Of a DNA stretch of 64,000 nt, positions 33,028 through 41,648 are shown piece after piece. How positions within the stretch are numbered: the first letter of the stretch is position 1; each line of letters starts with the position of its first letter. The position numbers and the translations under genes are program-made. Below the pieces are notes generated by a model. The model saw only the letters and a list, made by a program, of their open reading frames with translations. It made no database searches and was not told the origin of the DNA. The DNA lies in the NCBI RefSeq assembly GCF_025143825.1, contig NZ_CP083561.1, positions 58,749 through 122,748 on the forward strand. Reading direction: 5' to 3'. This stretch comes from Sulfitobacter sp. S223. GTDB taxonomy: Bacteria > Pseudomonadota > Alphaproteobacteria > Rhodobacterales > Rhodobacteraceae.

Positions 33028-33978
33028 CTAGAGATCGGCGCATTCAGGTATTGCGCTGATGACGGTGCCTTTTTCAATATGTTGCAGCAGATTATCGACG
33101 GTCAGCGCGCCCATGGCTGCGCGTGTTTCGACGGTGGCACTGCCGGCATGGGGCAGCAGAACCGTGTTCGGCAGATCTCGCAACGCTTTGGGCACATGTG
33201 GTTCATGCTCGAATACATCCAGACCGGCCCAGCCCAGTGCGCCCGATTGCAGCGCGTCTATGAGGGCTGCTTCGTCCACCACCGAACCGCGTGAGACGTT
33301 GATCAGCGTGCCGTCGGGACCAAGTGCTGCCAAGACATCCGCGTTGACCAGTTTATTGGTGCTTGGTCCGCCTGGCGTGATGCAGATCAGGACATCGCAG
33401 GCAGCGGCCATGTCGGTCAGATCAGCGTAGTAAGTGTACGCCACATCCTTCTTGCTCCGGCTATGGTAGACGATCGTGGGGTTCCAGGGCGCGAGCTTAT
33501 CTGCAATGGCCTGACCGATCCGTCCCAGACCAAGGATGCCAATAGTCTGGTTTTCCGCCGACCGTGTCAGTGGCGCAGCGCCGTGGGTTTCCCACGCTCC
33601 GGAACGGACATAGGCATCGTCACGCCGCATTTCACGGTAGCAGGCCAGCATCAGCAACACTGCGGTTGTCGCGACCTCGGCATTCAGAACATCCGGTGTG
33701 TGAGTCACCATGATGCCGCGCCGCACGGCTTCTGCCGCGTCGATGGAATCATACCCCACGCCGTAGCAGGAGATCATCTTGAGGTTGGGCAGGGCGTCCA
33801 TGATGGCGGGTTGAACACCGGCCCCCCCGTTTGTGACAACATGGGTGATCGCTGCACCGTTACTTTGCAGCCAAGCCATGTCATGATCCGCCCATTGGTG
33901 AAGGGTGCATGCCGCTTCCATCCGGGTTAGCATCGCGTCTGATGCGCCCCCTATCAGCAAAACTTCAGGCATCTTCAT
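33028..33978 (-). CDS. D-2-hydroxyacid dehydrogenase
   Basis: A 316-residue NAD(P)-dependent D-isomer-specific 2-hydroxyacid dehydrogenase. The cofactor motif GILGLGRIGQAIAD sits mid-protein. The catalytic Arg is in NVSRGSVVDE, the Glu in DVFEHEP and the His in LLPHAGSAT. It most resembles the glyoxylate/hydroxypyruvate reductase branch. Its start overlaps the end of the FAH-family gene by 14 nt (ATG at 33978; an ATG two codons later is also possible), which indicates an operon. In context it may reduce or oxidise a 2-keto or 2-hydroxy product of the adjacent pathway. Confidence 0.9.
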   Translation of the reverse strand: MKMPEVLLIGGASDAMLTRMEAACTLHQWADHDMAWLQSNGAAITHVVTNGGAGVQPAIMDALPNLKMISCYGVGYDSIDAAEAVRRGIMVTHTPDVLNAEVATTAVLLMLACYREMRRDDAYVRSGAWETHGAAPLTRSAENQTIGILGLGRIGQAIADKLAPWNPTIVYHSRSKKDVAYTYYADLTDMAAACDVLICITPGGPSTNKLVNADVLAALGPDGTLINVSRGSVVDEAALIDALQSGALGWAGLDVFEHEPHVPKALRDLPNTVLLPHAGSATVETRAAMGALTVDNLLQHIEKGTVISAIPECADL

Positions 33979-34810
33979 CCACCTTCTGACGCTGTACGCC
34001 CAAGCCTTCGATGGTCAGTTCCATCACATCGCCCTTTTTCAGGTAAACCGGCGTTGGCTTCATGCCCATACCGACGCCGGGGGGCGTGCCTGTGGTGATC
34101 ACATCACCGGGATGAAGGGTCATCAGCCCGCTCAGATGTTCGATGATCTCGGCCACAGAAAAGATCATCGTCGCGGTATTGCCGTTCTGCATCCGCTTGC
34201 CATTCACGTCTAGTGACATGGAAAGTGCCTGCGGGTCGGGTACTTCGTCGCGTGTGACGAGCCATGGGCCGGTTGGGCCGAAGGTGTCACAGCTTTTTCC
34301 CTTGGTCCATTGTCCGGTCAACTGGGTCTGGAAGTGGCGTTCAGAGACGTCATTGATGACGCAGTATCCTGCGACATAATCCAGCGCGTCTTCCTTCGAG
34401 ACATATTTTGCCTTTTTGCCGATCACCACGCCCAGCTCAACCTCCCAGTCGGTGTGGGTTGAGCCGCGCGGCATCACAACATCATCGTTGGGCCCGACAA
34501 TCGCGGAGTTGGCTTTGAAGAACAGGATCGGATGTTCGGGGATTGCGGCGCCTGTTTCTGCGGCATGGTCCGAATAGTTAAGACCGATGCACAGGAATTT
34601 TCCGATGTTCCCGACGCATGGGCCAATGCGGGGCGCGCCTGTGACTTCGGGTAGGGTGGCGGGGTCAATCGCCCGCAATTTCGCAAGGCTGGCGTCATCC
34701 AGCATGTCACCTGTAATGTCGGCCACATGGGCAGACAGATCGCGCAAAGTGTCGCCATCCATCAGGCCGGGTTTTTCGGTCCCGGTCGCGCCGTATCTTA
34801 CCAGTTTCAT
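33965..34810 (-). CDS. Fumarylacetoacetate-hydrolase family protein (diketo-deoxysugar-acid hydrolase type)
   Basis: A 281-residue FAH-family enzyme. Metal ligands are visible as E123 and E125 in DWEVELGVVIG and D154 in INDVSER; the oxyanion/substrate region FLCIGLNYSDHA precedes them and TGTPPGVGMG follows. The C-C bond hydrolases closest in these motifs include 2,4-diketo-3-deoxy-L-fuconate/L-rhamnonate hydrolases, which yield pyruvate and L-lactate. The upstream SDR is of the type that makes that diketo substrate, supporting this role. The exact sugar acid is not determined. Confidence 0.87.
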   Translation of the reverse strand: MKLVRYGATGTEKPGLMDGDTLRDLSAHVADITGDMLDDASLAKLRAIDPATLPEVTGAPRIGPCVGNIGKFLCIGLNYSDHAAETGAAIPEHPILFFKANSAIVGPNDDVVMPRGSTHTDWEVELGVVIGKKAKYVSKEDALDYVAGYCVINDVSERHFQTQLTGQWTKGKSCDTFGPTGPWLVTRDEVPDPQALSMSLDVNGKRMQNGNTATMIFSVAEIIEHLSGLMTLHPGDVITTGTPPGVGMGMKPTPVYLKKGDVMELTIEGLGVQRQKVDEDA

Positions 34811-34856
34811 GTATTATCCTTTGTCTTTTGAATGTTGGAGGGGAGGGTGGTTGAGG

Positions 34857-35603
34857 TCACTGTCCTGACCATCCTCCGTCGATGATATGGGGGTGTCCCG
34901 TGGTAAAGGCGGAATCGTCGCTGGCCAGATATACCACCAGTGCTGCGATTTCCTCTGCGGTTGCTACGCGCCCCATGGGTTGGCGGGATACAAACTGTTG
35001 CATGGCCTCTTCCTTGCTGCCCAGAATTTTTCCAAGCACGTCAACGCGGTCATGCCAGCTGGGGCTTTCGACGGTGCCGGGGCAAATACAGTTACATCTG
35101 ATGCCCTGCGCAACATAGTCTACCGCGACGGATTTTGTCAGGCCGATGACGGCGGCCTTGGTCGTGCCGTAGATAAAACGGTCGGGCGCGCCGATCACCG
35201 AGGAACACGCGGATGACATGTTGATGATGGACCCTTTTCCTCGTTTCAGCATTCTGGGCAAGGCTGCGCGGATCGTGCGCACCATGGATCGCAGATTGAG
35301 ATCAAATGCAAAATCTAGTTCGTCGTCTGTCGCATCAAGGATAGTACCGTGATGTACAAAGCCTGCGCAGTTGAACAGAACCTCGGGCTTTGCGCGTGCG
35401 ACCCCTTCTTCAACGCTGTGGTTGTCGCGGGCATCCAGAACAAATGCTTCGACGCCTTCAAGGGTGGCCAAAGCATCGACATTTACATCGGTGGCAAACA
35501 CCTGTGCGCCCTCGGCTGCCATGGCCAGCGCGCTGGCCCGTCCAATACCCTGACCCGCAGCCGTGACCAATACGCGTTTTCCGACCAATCGCTTGTTTGT
35601 CAT
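34857..35603 (-). CDS. SDR dehydrogenase, 2-keto-3-deoxy-sugar-acid dehydrogenase-like
   Basis: A 248-residue SDR. It has TAAGQGIG (residues 14-21), FNCAGFVHHG in place of NNAG, catalytic S130 region NMSSACSS, and Y145/K149 in FIYGTTKAA. The FNCAGxVHxGT signature and CPGTVESPS segment are typical of the 2-keto-3-deoxy-L-fuconate 4-dehydrogenase/DHRS6-like branch. The start at ATG 35603 has GGAGAA at good spacing; the longer open frame upstream is not SDR-like. It heads a three-gene minus-strand operon with the FAH hydrolase and the 2-hydroxyacid dehydrogenase. Confidence 0.88.
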   Translation of the reverse strand: MTNKRLVGKRVLVTAAGQGIGRASALAMAAEGAQVFATDVNVDALATLEGVEAFVLDARDNHSVEEGVARAKPEVLFNCAGFVHHGTILDATDDELDFAFDLNLRSMVRTIRAALPRMLKRGKGSIINMSSACSSVIGAPDRFIYGTTKAAVIGLTKSVAVDYVAQGIRCNCICPGTVESPSWHDRVDVLGKILGSKEEAMQQFVSRQPMGRVATAEEIAALVVYLASDDSAFTTGHPHIIDGGWSGQ

Positions 35604-35867
35604 CGCAACTTCTCCATTGGGAACCGCAGGATACACCGGATTCTTGGAGAGGCTACGCCAGTCAAACTCACTTAGCCACAGCATCTTGCAATCTTTGGAC
35701 AGCGGGACGCGCCCTGTTCCAAATGAATTTTTGATGGGTGCGCTAGTGCAGGAAGGCCAGCGTGATATGTTCATGGGGTGCCGCCGCGAAACCCTGAAAC
35801 GGTGCCAAACTTAATGCCGATCTGGGCGCAGAACATATGGTCTCAAAAACAATCCGGCAGATACGAT

Positions 35868-35881
35868 ACGTCTAAAGACGT
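35868..35881. promoter_or_regulatory. Palindrome in the gap between T6SS and catabolic genes
   Basis: ACGTCT and AGACGT arms around AA, located just after the 3' end of the HEAT-like gene and about 265 nt upstream of the SDR operon. The loop is too tight for a terminator; an operator is possible. The rest of the 35604-35885 gap holds no gene. Confidence 0.3.
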
Positions 35882-35885
35882 GCCC

Positions 35886-37043
35886 TTAGGACCAAGCAGG
35901 GTACGGGGCGAAAGCACGCCATTCACTCAAGATATGACCGGGGGTATTCAACGCTGCGGCAAGTGCCTTCTGGCGTAGGCTTGGCAAGTTTGTAAATGGC
36001 TCTGGTTGTTTTTCGGCGTCCAAAACGGTGCGCACACGGTCGGCCACAGCCCAAGGGCCGCCATCAAGGCCTGCAAAACCGGAAGGTAACAGATCGGGAT
36101 CGGAAATCAGCACGTTGGCGTCCTCCAGATCAAAGGGTAGGGCAATCCGAAGGGCCCGAGTAACCGCCGTTGCATCGCTAGGATCAGTGCATTTCGAGAG
36201 CAGCCAATGTATAACTGCGGGGTCATCAACCAGTCCCGAAATTTCGATCGCGGCTGCGCGCCGATCTGGCGTCTGGATCAACGTCCCTAACCACCGCCGC
36301 AACTCATCGCCTGTCTCTGACAACACAACCAGCTCCAAAGCTGCGTCCGCATGGAGCGTGTTGCCTTCGGCGATTTTCCGCATTGAGCGGCTGCTTGCGG
36401 ACCGATCCCCCAGCAGCATTGCGCTGCGTGCCGCCCAAAATTGCTCCGTTGGATCATTGGCTGTTGTCATCGCAGCCAAAATCTTTGGGAGCCGGTCTAG
36501 ATTGCCCAGTTCACCCGCCAACCGCAGCGCGCGGGCACGCACGTGATGGTCCGTGTCGCGCAGATAGCGGGTAAGCTCGTCGCCCGGATCGACGCGGTAA
36601 TGGGTGAAAGCGGAAAGTGCCAAATACCTTTGAAGCGGTTTGTGCGATTTGGACCACGCGCTGACAAAGGGCTTTAACGCGTCGATGCTAACCCAAGCGA
36701 CGGCACCAGAGGCGCCACGCCAGGCCTTAGGATCTGCCACTGCGACCCTTTCAAGAATGTGGGGGATACTCGGGTCTTCCGCGAGCAGAGCAGGCGCGAG
36801 CCACGCAAAGATTTCTCCGTCCTCCGGAAAATCCTCAAAGCGGCGTTCAGCCTCGGCAAGGGTGTCGGGGCCGGACGCCATAGCCGCCGCCAAATGCGCT
36901 GACAGGCGCAGATCATTACGACCCAACTGCGCTGTTCCCATTTCGGGATCATGGAACAGCCGTCCGCGCTGCATCCAGAAAAAGGACGCACCTTCAACGT
37001 GCTGACGCAGGATATCGGGTATGACTGCCTGCTTGTCCAACAT
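35886..37043 (-). CDS. T6SS-associated HEAT-like repeat protein (TIGR02270 type)
   Basis: A 385-residue soluble protein with many short amphipathic helical repeats (for example LRDTDHHVRARALRLAGELG and DDPAVIHWLLSKC), as in PBS/HEAT-type scaffolds. The N-terminal HVEGASFFWMQR and the general layout match the TIGR02270 family, which is recurrently encoded in type VI secretion loci; its molecular role is not established. It is the second gene of a minus-strand pair with the DUF6484 gene (4 nt apart), divergent from the main T6SS operon. There is no signal peptide. Confidence 0.75.
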   Translation of the reverse strand: MLDKQAVIPDILRQHVEGASFFWMQRGRLFHDPEMGTAQLGRNDLRLSAHLAAAMASGPDTLAEAERRFEDFPEDGEIFAWLAPALLAEDPSIPHILERVAVADPKAWRGASGAVAWVSIDALKPFVSAWSKSHKPLQRYLALSAFTHYRVDPGDELTRYLRDTDHHVRARALRLAGELGNLDRLPKILAAMTTANDPTEQFWAARSAMLLGDRSASSRSMRKIAEGNTLHADAALELVVLSETGDELRRWLGTLIQTPDRRAAAIEISGLVDDPAVIHWLLSKCTDPSDATAVTRALRIALPFDLEDANVLISDPDLLPSGFAGLDGGPWAVADRVRTVLDAEKQPEPFTNLPSLRQKALAAALNTPGHILSEWRAFAPYPAWS

Positions 37044-37047
37044 TGCG

Positions 37048-37584
37048 CTAGTTCAGGTCAATGGAGGCGCCGCGTATCCGGTTTGATCCGCTCGCGTGGG
37101 TGACAAGTTCGCTGCCTCGAATGGTGATATGACCGTCCTTTTCCATGATGATCGCAGCCTTTCCGACGCGCAGTTCAATGCGTTCGTTGGCCACGATGGA
37201 CACCAGTTCGCCGTCCCGAACGACGGATTTTGATGTGGGCTCGGGGTGCAGAATACGGCCGATGATCAGGGGGCGGTCGCGCCTGCCGTCCTCGAACAAT
37301 AGTGCAACCTGTGAGCCAACATCATCAGGTCCAAGCCGGGCAAGGGCGCGCGCATCTATTGCATGCGCAGCAGGGTTTTCGGGAAAGACGACCTGCGGTT
37401 TGCCTTCCTTGAATCCCATTAGCATCCCGATGATCACACCGCCAAGTGACTGATCTACCTTCACAAGAACCTTCCTTCCACGCCCTTCGCGTTCGTTAAA
37501 CAGCGACTCCCGTTGAGGTTGAGGATAGGAGCTTCGCTGTAGTTTTCCCAATACTTTTTGAGGTCTTTTTGTATCGTTGCTCAT
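37048..37584 (-). CDS. DUF6484-type T6SS-associated protein with VgrG-like tail
   Basis: A 178-residue protein. The central part (GGVIIGMLMGF, QVVFPENPAA, RDRPLIIGRIL) fits DUF6484, a small OB-like domain found in T6SS loci. The last 40 residues (ELRVGKAAIIMEKDGHITIR to SIDLN) repeat short beta-strands much like the tip of this window's VgrG. It may therefore cap or extend the secretion spike. The ATG at 37584 is preferred; a GTG 11 codons upstream (37617) is an alternative. It is divergent from tssA. Confidence 0.7.
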   Translation of the reverse strand: MSNDTKRPQKVLGKLQRSSYPQPQRESLFNEREGRGRKVLVKVDQSLGGVIIGMLMGFKEGKPQVVFPENPAAHAIDARALARLGPDDVGSQVALLFEDGRRDRPLIIGRILHPEPTSKSVVRDGELVSIVANERIELRVGKAAIIMEKDGHITIRGSELVTHASGSNRIRGASIDLN

Positions 37585-37645
37585 TGCCTGACGGGTTGGC
37601 GTGGCAAAATTTGACACGTGGTTTACAGGCGCTGAAACTTTGATG

Positions 37646-37658
37646 GATCAATTTGATC
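37646..37658. promoter_or_regulatory. Dyad in the divergent T6SS promoter region
   Basis: GATCA and TGATC arms around ATT lie in the 275-nt gap between the DUF6484 gene and tssA, which must hold the promoters of both T6SS arms. No convincing sigma54 (-24/-12) or sigma70 promoter was found by eye. Confidence 0.3.
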
Positions 37659-37859
37659 AGGGGCTAATCGGCCTTGTTATAAGGCGTCTTAAGGAACCGG
37701 TTAGGGCGCTTTCCCAAAGCTGTCGCAAAATCCGACATAGTCTAGGTGACTTGGCTTGGTCTGGGTATGGAGGAATTCCATACGTTCCGAATTGTTGCCA
37801 GAATCAAAATCCCGTGCAACACTCTGAGTTGTATTTTAGATATTAGAAGGCCGAGAGGG

Positions 37860-38990
37860 ATGGATTTTGACCGCCTCCTTGTGCCGATCAAGGGGGAGTT
37901 TTCCTCCGGTATAGAATTGCGTCACGATCTGCGGTTTCACGATTTGGAGCGGCTGACAGATCCTGCAGCAAAGATCGCACGGGTCAACGAAGATGGTACT
38001 TTAAACGATTCAGCTCCGAATGTTGATTGGGACAAAATTATTCATGATGGTCAGGATTTGGCCGACGAAGGACGTGATTTACGTCTGCTGGTGCTGCTCA
38101 CAAGGGCGCATTTCAACGTAGAAGGGTTTGGGGCATTTGCTTCGGCGCTGGATTTTCTGGCGCAGACGGTGACCCAATACTGGGACAACCTGCACCCGGC
38201 TTTACGAGACCGTGATGACCAGAAGGCAGCGGCCCTGCCCAGATTGAATGCGTTGCGGCAGTTGGAAAATGACGACAGCGGATTGCTGGGCGATATGCGG
38301 TTTGGTGTGCTGCTTAACCCCCGTGGGATCGGACCAATTTCCGGTGATGATCTGGCCAATGCGGCGCTCAGTGATTTTGAAATGCTGGCAAAGGCCGCAT
38401 CTGGATTGAGCCAGTCAGAGAAGGATGCGCTGTCCGCCGCGCATAGTCAGCTGACAAATCGGGTAAAAGCAGCCACCCGCATGTTGGCCGCAGAGCAAGC
38501 AGACGAGATGGCCAGCCTGATTGCTGACATCATTGCCTGTGAGGCAGGGCTGACTGCATTGAGCAAAGCCATTGCCGAAGCGATGCAGGTTACCGACCAG
38601 AGCGGTCTTGCGATGCCCGAGATGGAGGAGTTTTTGGCGCTGTGTCGGAAAACACTGGAAGAAGCCGTGCGCGCTACGCAGGAGGATGCCCCCGTGACAG
38701 AGGATAATCCGGCGGCTTCCGTAGTGAAAGAAGCAAGCGCAGCTAAAGGAGGCGGTTCGGCGGCCTCCACGCCAGGCGTGATCGCGTCGCGTGCTGATGT
38801 TGAACAAAGTCTCGACCGGATCATTGCGTTTTATGAACGGACCGAACCGGGTAGCCCTATGCCGCATCTTGCACGGCGGATGCGGCGCATGGTGGCGATG
38901 GATTTCCTCGAAATTATGGAGGAAATCGCGCCCTCGGGGCTGAAGGAGTTTCGAAGCGTGGCGGGAGTGGAAGACACGAAGAAAAAGTGA
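37860..38990 (+). CDS. tssA: T6SS component TssA
   Basis: A 376-residue protein. The N-terminal ImpA domain (about 1-160) has IKGEFSSGIELRHD, VDWDKIIHDGQDL and LTRAHFNVEGFGAFASAL; a coiled middle and a Ala/Ser/Gly-rich linker follow. The C-terminal segment SRADVEQSLDRIIAFYERTE ... SPMPHLARRMRRMV is the signature of many TssA proteins. TssA organises baseplate priming and sheath polymerisation. The start at 37860 follows GAGAGGG; the frame is open upstream but is not TssA-like. It is first gene of the plus-strand T6SS operon. Confidence 0.9.
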   Translation: MDFDRLLVPIKGEFSSGIELRHDLRFHDLERLTDPAAKIARVNEDGTLNDSAPNVDWDKIIHDGQDLADEGRDLRLLVLLTRAHFNVEGFGAFASALDFLAQTVTQYWDNLHPALRDRDDQKAAALPRLNALRQLENDDSGLLGDMRFGVLLNPRGIGPISGDDLANAALSDFEMLAKAASGLSQSEKDALSAAHSQLTNRVKAATRMLAAEQADEMASLIADIIACEAGLTALSKAIAEAMQVTDQSGLAMPEMEEFLALCRKTLEEAVRATQEDAPVTEDNPAASVVKEASAAKGGGSAASTPGVIASRADVEQSLDRIIAFYERTEPGSPMPHLARRMRRMVAMDFLEIMEEIAPSGLKEFRSVAGVEDTKKK

Positions 38991-39063
38991 CGCTGCACCA
39001 TATCGGTGGCGAATTTAGCAGACCAATTGAACATTTTTTATTTTTGCATTGGAGGAATTATTA

Positions 39064-39600
39064 GTGGCTGACAGTAAGCAGAAGGTAATCGAACGCAATC
39101 GCGCGCCAAGGGTGCAGATTGCCTATGACGTGGAACACTACGGCAGTCCAACGACGATAGAGCTGCCCTTTGTGATGGGTGTGATGGCAGATCTGGCCGG
39201 TGCTTCGGAAACGCGCGAAGCTAAAAAGCCCATCAACGACCGGACCTTTGTCGAGACGGACGCGGGTCGTTTCAACAAATTCATGGAAGCCCTCAGCCCA
39301 CGTGTAAAAGCGCGGGTCAAAAATACCCTGCCGGGTGAAGAGGGGGCCGATGTCGACGAAGAGTTATTCGTTGATCTGTCGTTCAAAAGCATGAGCGATT
39401 TCGCCCCGGATAAGGTGGCCGAACAGGTGCCGCAACTGAACGAGCTTCTGAAAATGCGCAAACAGCTCGAAGAGCTGCTGAGCTATATGGATGGCAAGGT
39501 GGATGCTGAAAAACGCATTGCCCAGCTTTTGACGAATGAGCCGCTGCTGGCGCAAGCCGCCGAGCAGGCGATGGCTGCAACATCTGACAAGGAGAGCTGA
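39064..39600 (+). CDS. tssB: T6SS sheath subunit TssB (VipA)
   Basis: A 178-residue small sheath protein. It has ERNRAPRVQIAYDVEHYG at the N-terminus, an ELPFVMGVMADL strand and the FxxFMEALSPRVKARV region typical of the family; the C-terminal helix engages TssC. The start is a GTG at 39064, chosen because GGAGG sits 8 nt upstream; an in-frame TTG at 39049 overlaps that site and is unlikely. It forms the contractile sheath with TssC, which begins 2 nt after the stop. Confidence 0.95.
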   Translation: MADSKQKVIERNRAPRVQIAYDVEHYGSPTTIELPFVMGVMADLAGASETREAKKPINDRTFVETDAGRFNKFMEALSPRVKARVKNTLPGEEGADVDEELFVDLSFKSMSDFAPDKVAEQVPQLNELLKMRKQLEELLSYMDGKVDAEKRIAQLLTNEPLLAQAAEQAMAATSDKES

Positions 39601-39602
39601 GC

Positions 39603-41108
39603 ATGGCCGAAGAGAAACAAGCAGACGCAGGTGCCGCCGAAGCCGAAGCGCTTGATCTGGGCGAATTCAGCGATCTTCTGGAGAAGGATTTCCGTGTCAA
39701 AGACAGCGAGGGCGAAAAGCTTCAGGCGCTGGTGTCAAATCTGGCTCTTGCCGCGAAAGAACGTGCAGGGACCGCCGCGATTTCAGGAAACGCGGTCAAG
39801 TCGATCAAATCGTTGATCGCGGGCATCGACGGGATGTTGTCGACCCAAATGAATGAAATCCTGCATTCTCCGGAAGTCCGCAAGATGGAGGGTAGCTGGC
39901 GCGGCCTGCACTATCTGGTGAACAACACCGAGACGGATCAAAAGCTAAAAATCCGCGTGCTGAACATCGCAAAGGACGATCTGGGCGATCATCTGGAAGA
40001 TTACGAAGGCCAGATGTGGGACCAATCGCCGATCTTCAAAAAGATATACAGCGATGAGTATTCCATGTTCGGTGGAGAGCCGTTCGGGGCTATCGTCGGG
40101 GACTACGAATTCAGCCACAAGCCCAAGGACGTAAGCCTTTTGCGTAACCTGTCGGGGATCTGCGCCTCTGCGCATGCGCCGTTTGTCGCGGCGGCTGCTC
40201 CGCAGCTTTTTCGTATGGAAAGCTGGCAGGAGCTGCCGAACCCGCAGGATTTGGAACAGATCGTCTCAAGCCCTGATTATGCAAGCTGGCAAAGTCTTCG
40301 CGAAAGCGAGGATGCGCGTTACATCGGACTTGCGATGCCGCGCGTACTTGGCCGTTTGCCTTACGGGGCTGAAACCGTTCCGGTCAAAGGGTTTGACTTC
40401 GAAGAGGAAATCGACGGGCAGCATGACCACTATGTGTGGATGAATGCGGCCTATGCGATGGGCGTGAACATCAACCGCAGCCACAAAATCTCGGGCTGGG
40501 GCACGCAGATCCGCGGTGTTGAATCCGGTGGCACTGTGATGAACTTGCCCGTGCATACTTTCCCGACGGACGATGGATCGACGGCGATGAAATGCCCCAC
40601 CGAAATCGCTATCGACGACCGCCGAGAGGCCGAGCTGGCGAAGCTTGGCATGATGCCGATCCTGCACCGGAAGAACACCGATGTCGCCGCATTTATTGGC
40701 GCACATAGCTTGCAGGATGACGAAACCCGTGCGGGTCGTTTGGTGGACCCTGACGCGCAGGCAAACGAGCGGCTATCGGCAAATCTGCCCTATCTGTTCC
40801 CCGTCAGTCGCTTTGCGCATTATCTCAAGGCAATTGCGCGGGACAAGGTCGGTACGTTCAAGGAACGCGCCGATATGCAAATTTGGCTGAGCGAGTGGAT
40901 TAACCGCTATGTTTTGGCCAACCCAGCGATGGCTGACGATAAGGCCAAAGCAAAACGTCCTCTTGCAGCGGCCGAAGTGCAAGTGGACAGCGTTGAGGGC
41001 CGTCCCGGCTATTACAATGCGCGCTTTTTTCTGCGGCCTCATTACCAACTGGAAGGCATCAACGCTTCGCTGCGTCTGGTTTCTGAACTGCCTTCCGTCA
41101 AATCCTGA
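39603..41108 (+). CDS. tssC: T6SS sheath subunit TssC (VipB)
   Basis: A 501-residue large sheath subunit (EvpB family). Family motifs include EGSWRGLHYLV, FGAIVGDYEFSHKPKD, CASAHAPFVAAAAP, and the C-terminal LxxWINRYV and RPGYYNARFFLRPHYQLEG. Together with TssB it polymerises around the Hcp tube and contracts. Length is standard and no disruption is visible. Translation is probably coupled to tssB. Confidence 0.97.
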   Translation: MAEEKQADAGAAEAEALDLGEFSDLLEKDFRVKDSEGEKLQALVSNLALAAKERAGTAAISGNAVKSIKSLIAGIDGMLSTQMNEILHSPEVRKMEGSWRGLHYLVNNTETDQKLKIRVLNIAKDDLGDHLEDYEGQMWDQSPIFKKIYSDEYSMFGGEPFGAIVGDYEFSHKPKDVSLLRNLSGICASAHAPFVAAAAPQLFRMESWQELPNPQDLEQIVSSPDYASWQSLRESEDARYIGLAMPRVLGRLPYGAETVPVKGFDFEEEIDGQHDHYVWMNAAYAMGVNINRSHKISGWGTQIRGVESGGTVMNLPVHTFPTDDGSTAMKCPTEIAIDDRREAELAKLGMMPILHRKNTDVAAFIGAHSLQDDETRAGRLVDPDAQANERLSANLPYLFPVSRFAHYLKAIARDKVGTFKERADMQIWLSEWINRYVLANPAMADDKAKAKRPLAAAEVQVDSVEGRPGYYNARFFLRPHYQLEGINASLRLVSELPSVKS

Positions 41109-41138
41109 TTTTAAATTTGAACACATTGGAGAATTGAA

Positions 41139-41627
41139 ATGCCACTTACAGCGTATTTAAAGATCGGCGATATCGCAGGTGAATCACAACGCGTGGATCA
41201 TGAGGAAGAAATTGATATCCATGACATCATGTGGAACATCGAACAGGGGTCTGCGGCACAGGTTGGCAAGGGCCGTGCGCGGGCCCGTGCGCAGGTATCT
41301 GCGCTGAACCTCAAGAAGTTTGTTGATGCAGCTTCGGTTTATCTCGCGCTGGCCTGTATGCAGGGTAAATCCTTTCCGGATATGGTCCTGTCTGTGCGAA
41401 AGGACTCCGGTGAGGCGCATCTCGATTATCTGATCATCACCATGGAAAATGTGACCATCTCGAAATACGAGATGGTGGGCGTTGGTGACGAAGAGGATGG
41501 CCAGATGATTGAGGAAGAACTTGGTCTCGTCTTCGAAAACGTCACCTACAAGTACACGGTTCAGGAAGATGACCACTCTGCCGGTGGTGAGCATGAGGTG
41601 ACTTATGACATCGCGGCAGGCGTCTGA
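41139..41627 (+). CDS. hcp: T6SS tube protein Hcp (TssD)
   Basis: A 162-residue Hcp1-family protein beginning MPLTAYLKIGDIAGES, with DIHDIMWNIEQG, VGKGRARARAQVSAL and the C-terminal VTYKYTVQ strand. Hexameric rings stack to form the inner tube and carry small effectors. It is preceded by GGAGAA in a 30-nt gap after tssC, which could give it higher expression than its neighbours. Confidence 0.95.
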   Translation: MPLTAYLKIGDIAGESQRVDHEEEIDIHDIMWNIEQGSAAQVGKGRARARAQVSALNLKKFVDAASVYLALACMQGKSFPDMVLSVRKDSGEAHLDYLIITMENVTISKYEMVGVGDEEDGQMIEEELGLVFENVTYKYTVQEDDHSAGGEHEVTYDIAAGV

Positions 41628-41648
41628 CCGGAGGTCTGGCAGCGTCTG

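Noticed and set aside
35604..35885. A small gene in the gap before the SDR operon
   Set aside because: Only short frames without ribosome-binding sites or recognisable composition; better read as regulatory DNA.
37746..37859. Longer TssA with 38 extra N-terminal residues
   Set aside because: The extension does not resemble the family, and GAGAGGG before ATG 37860 fits a start there.
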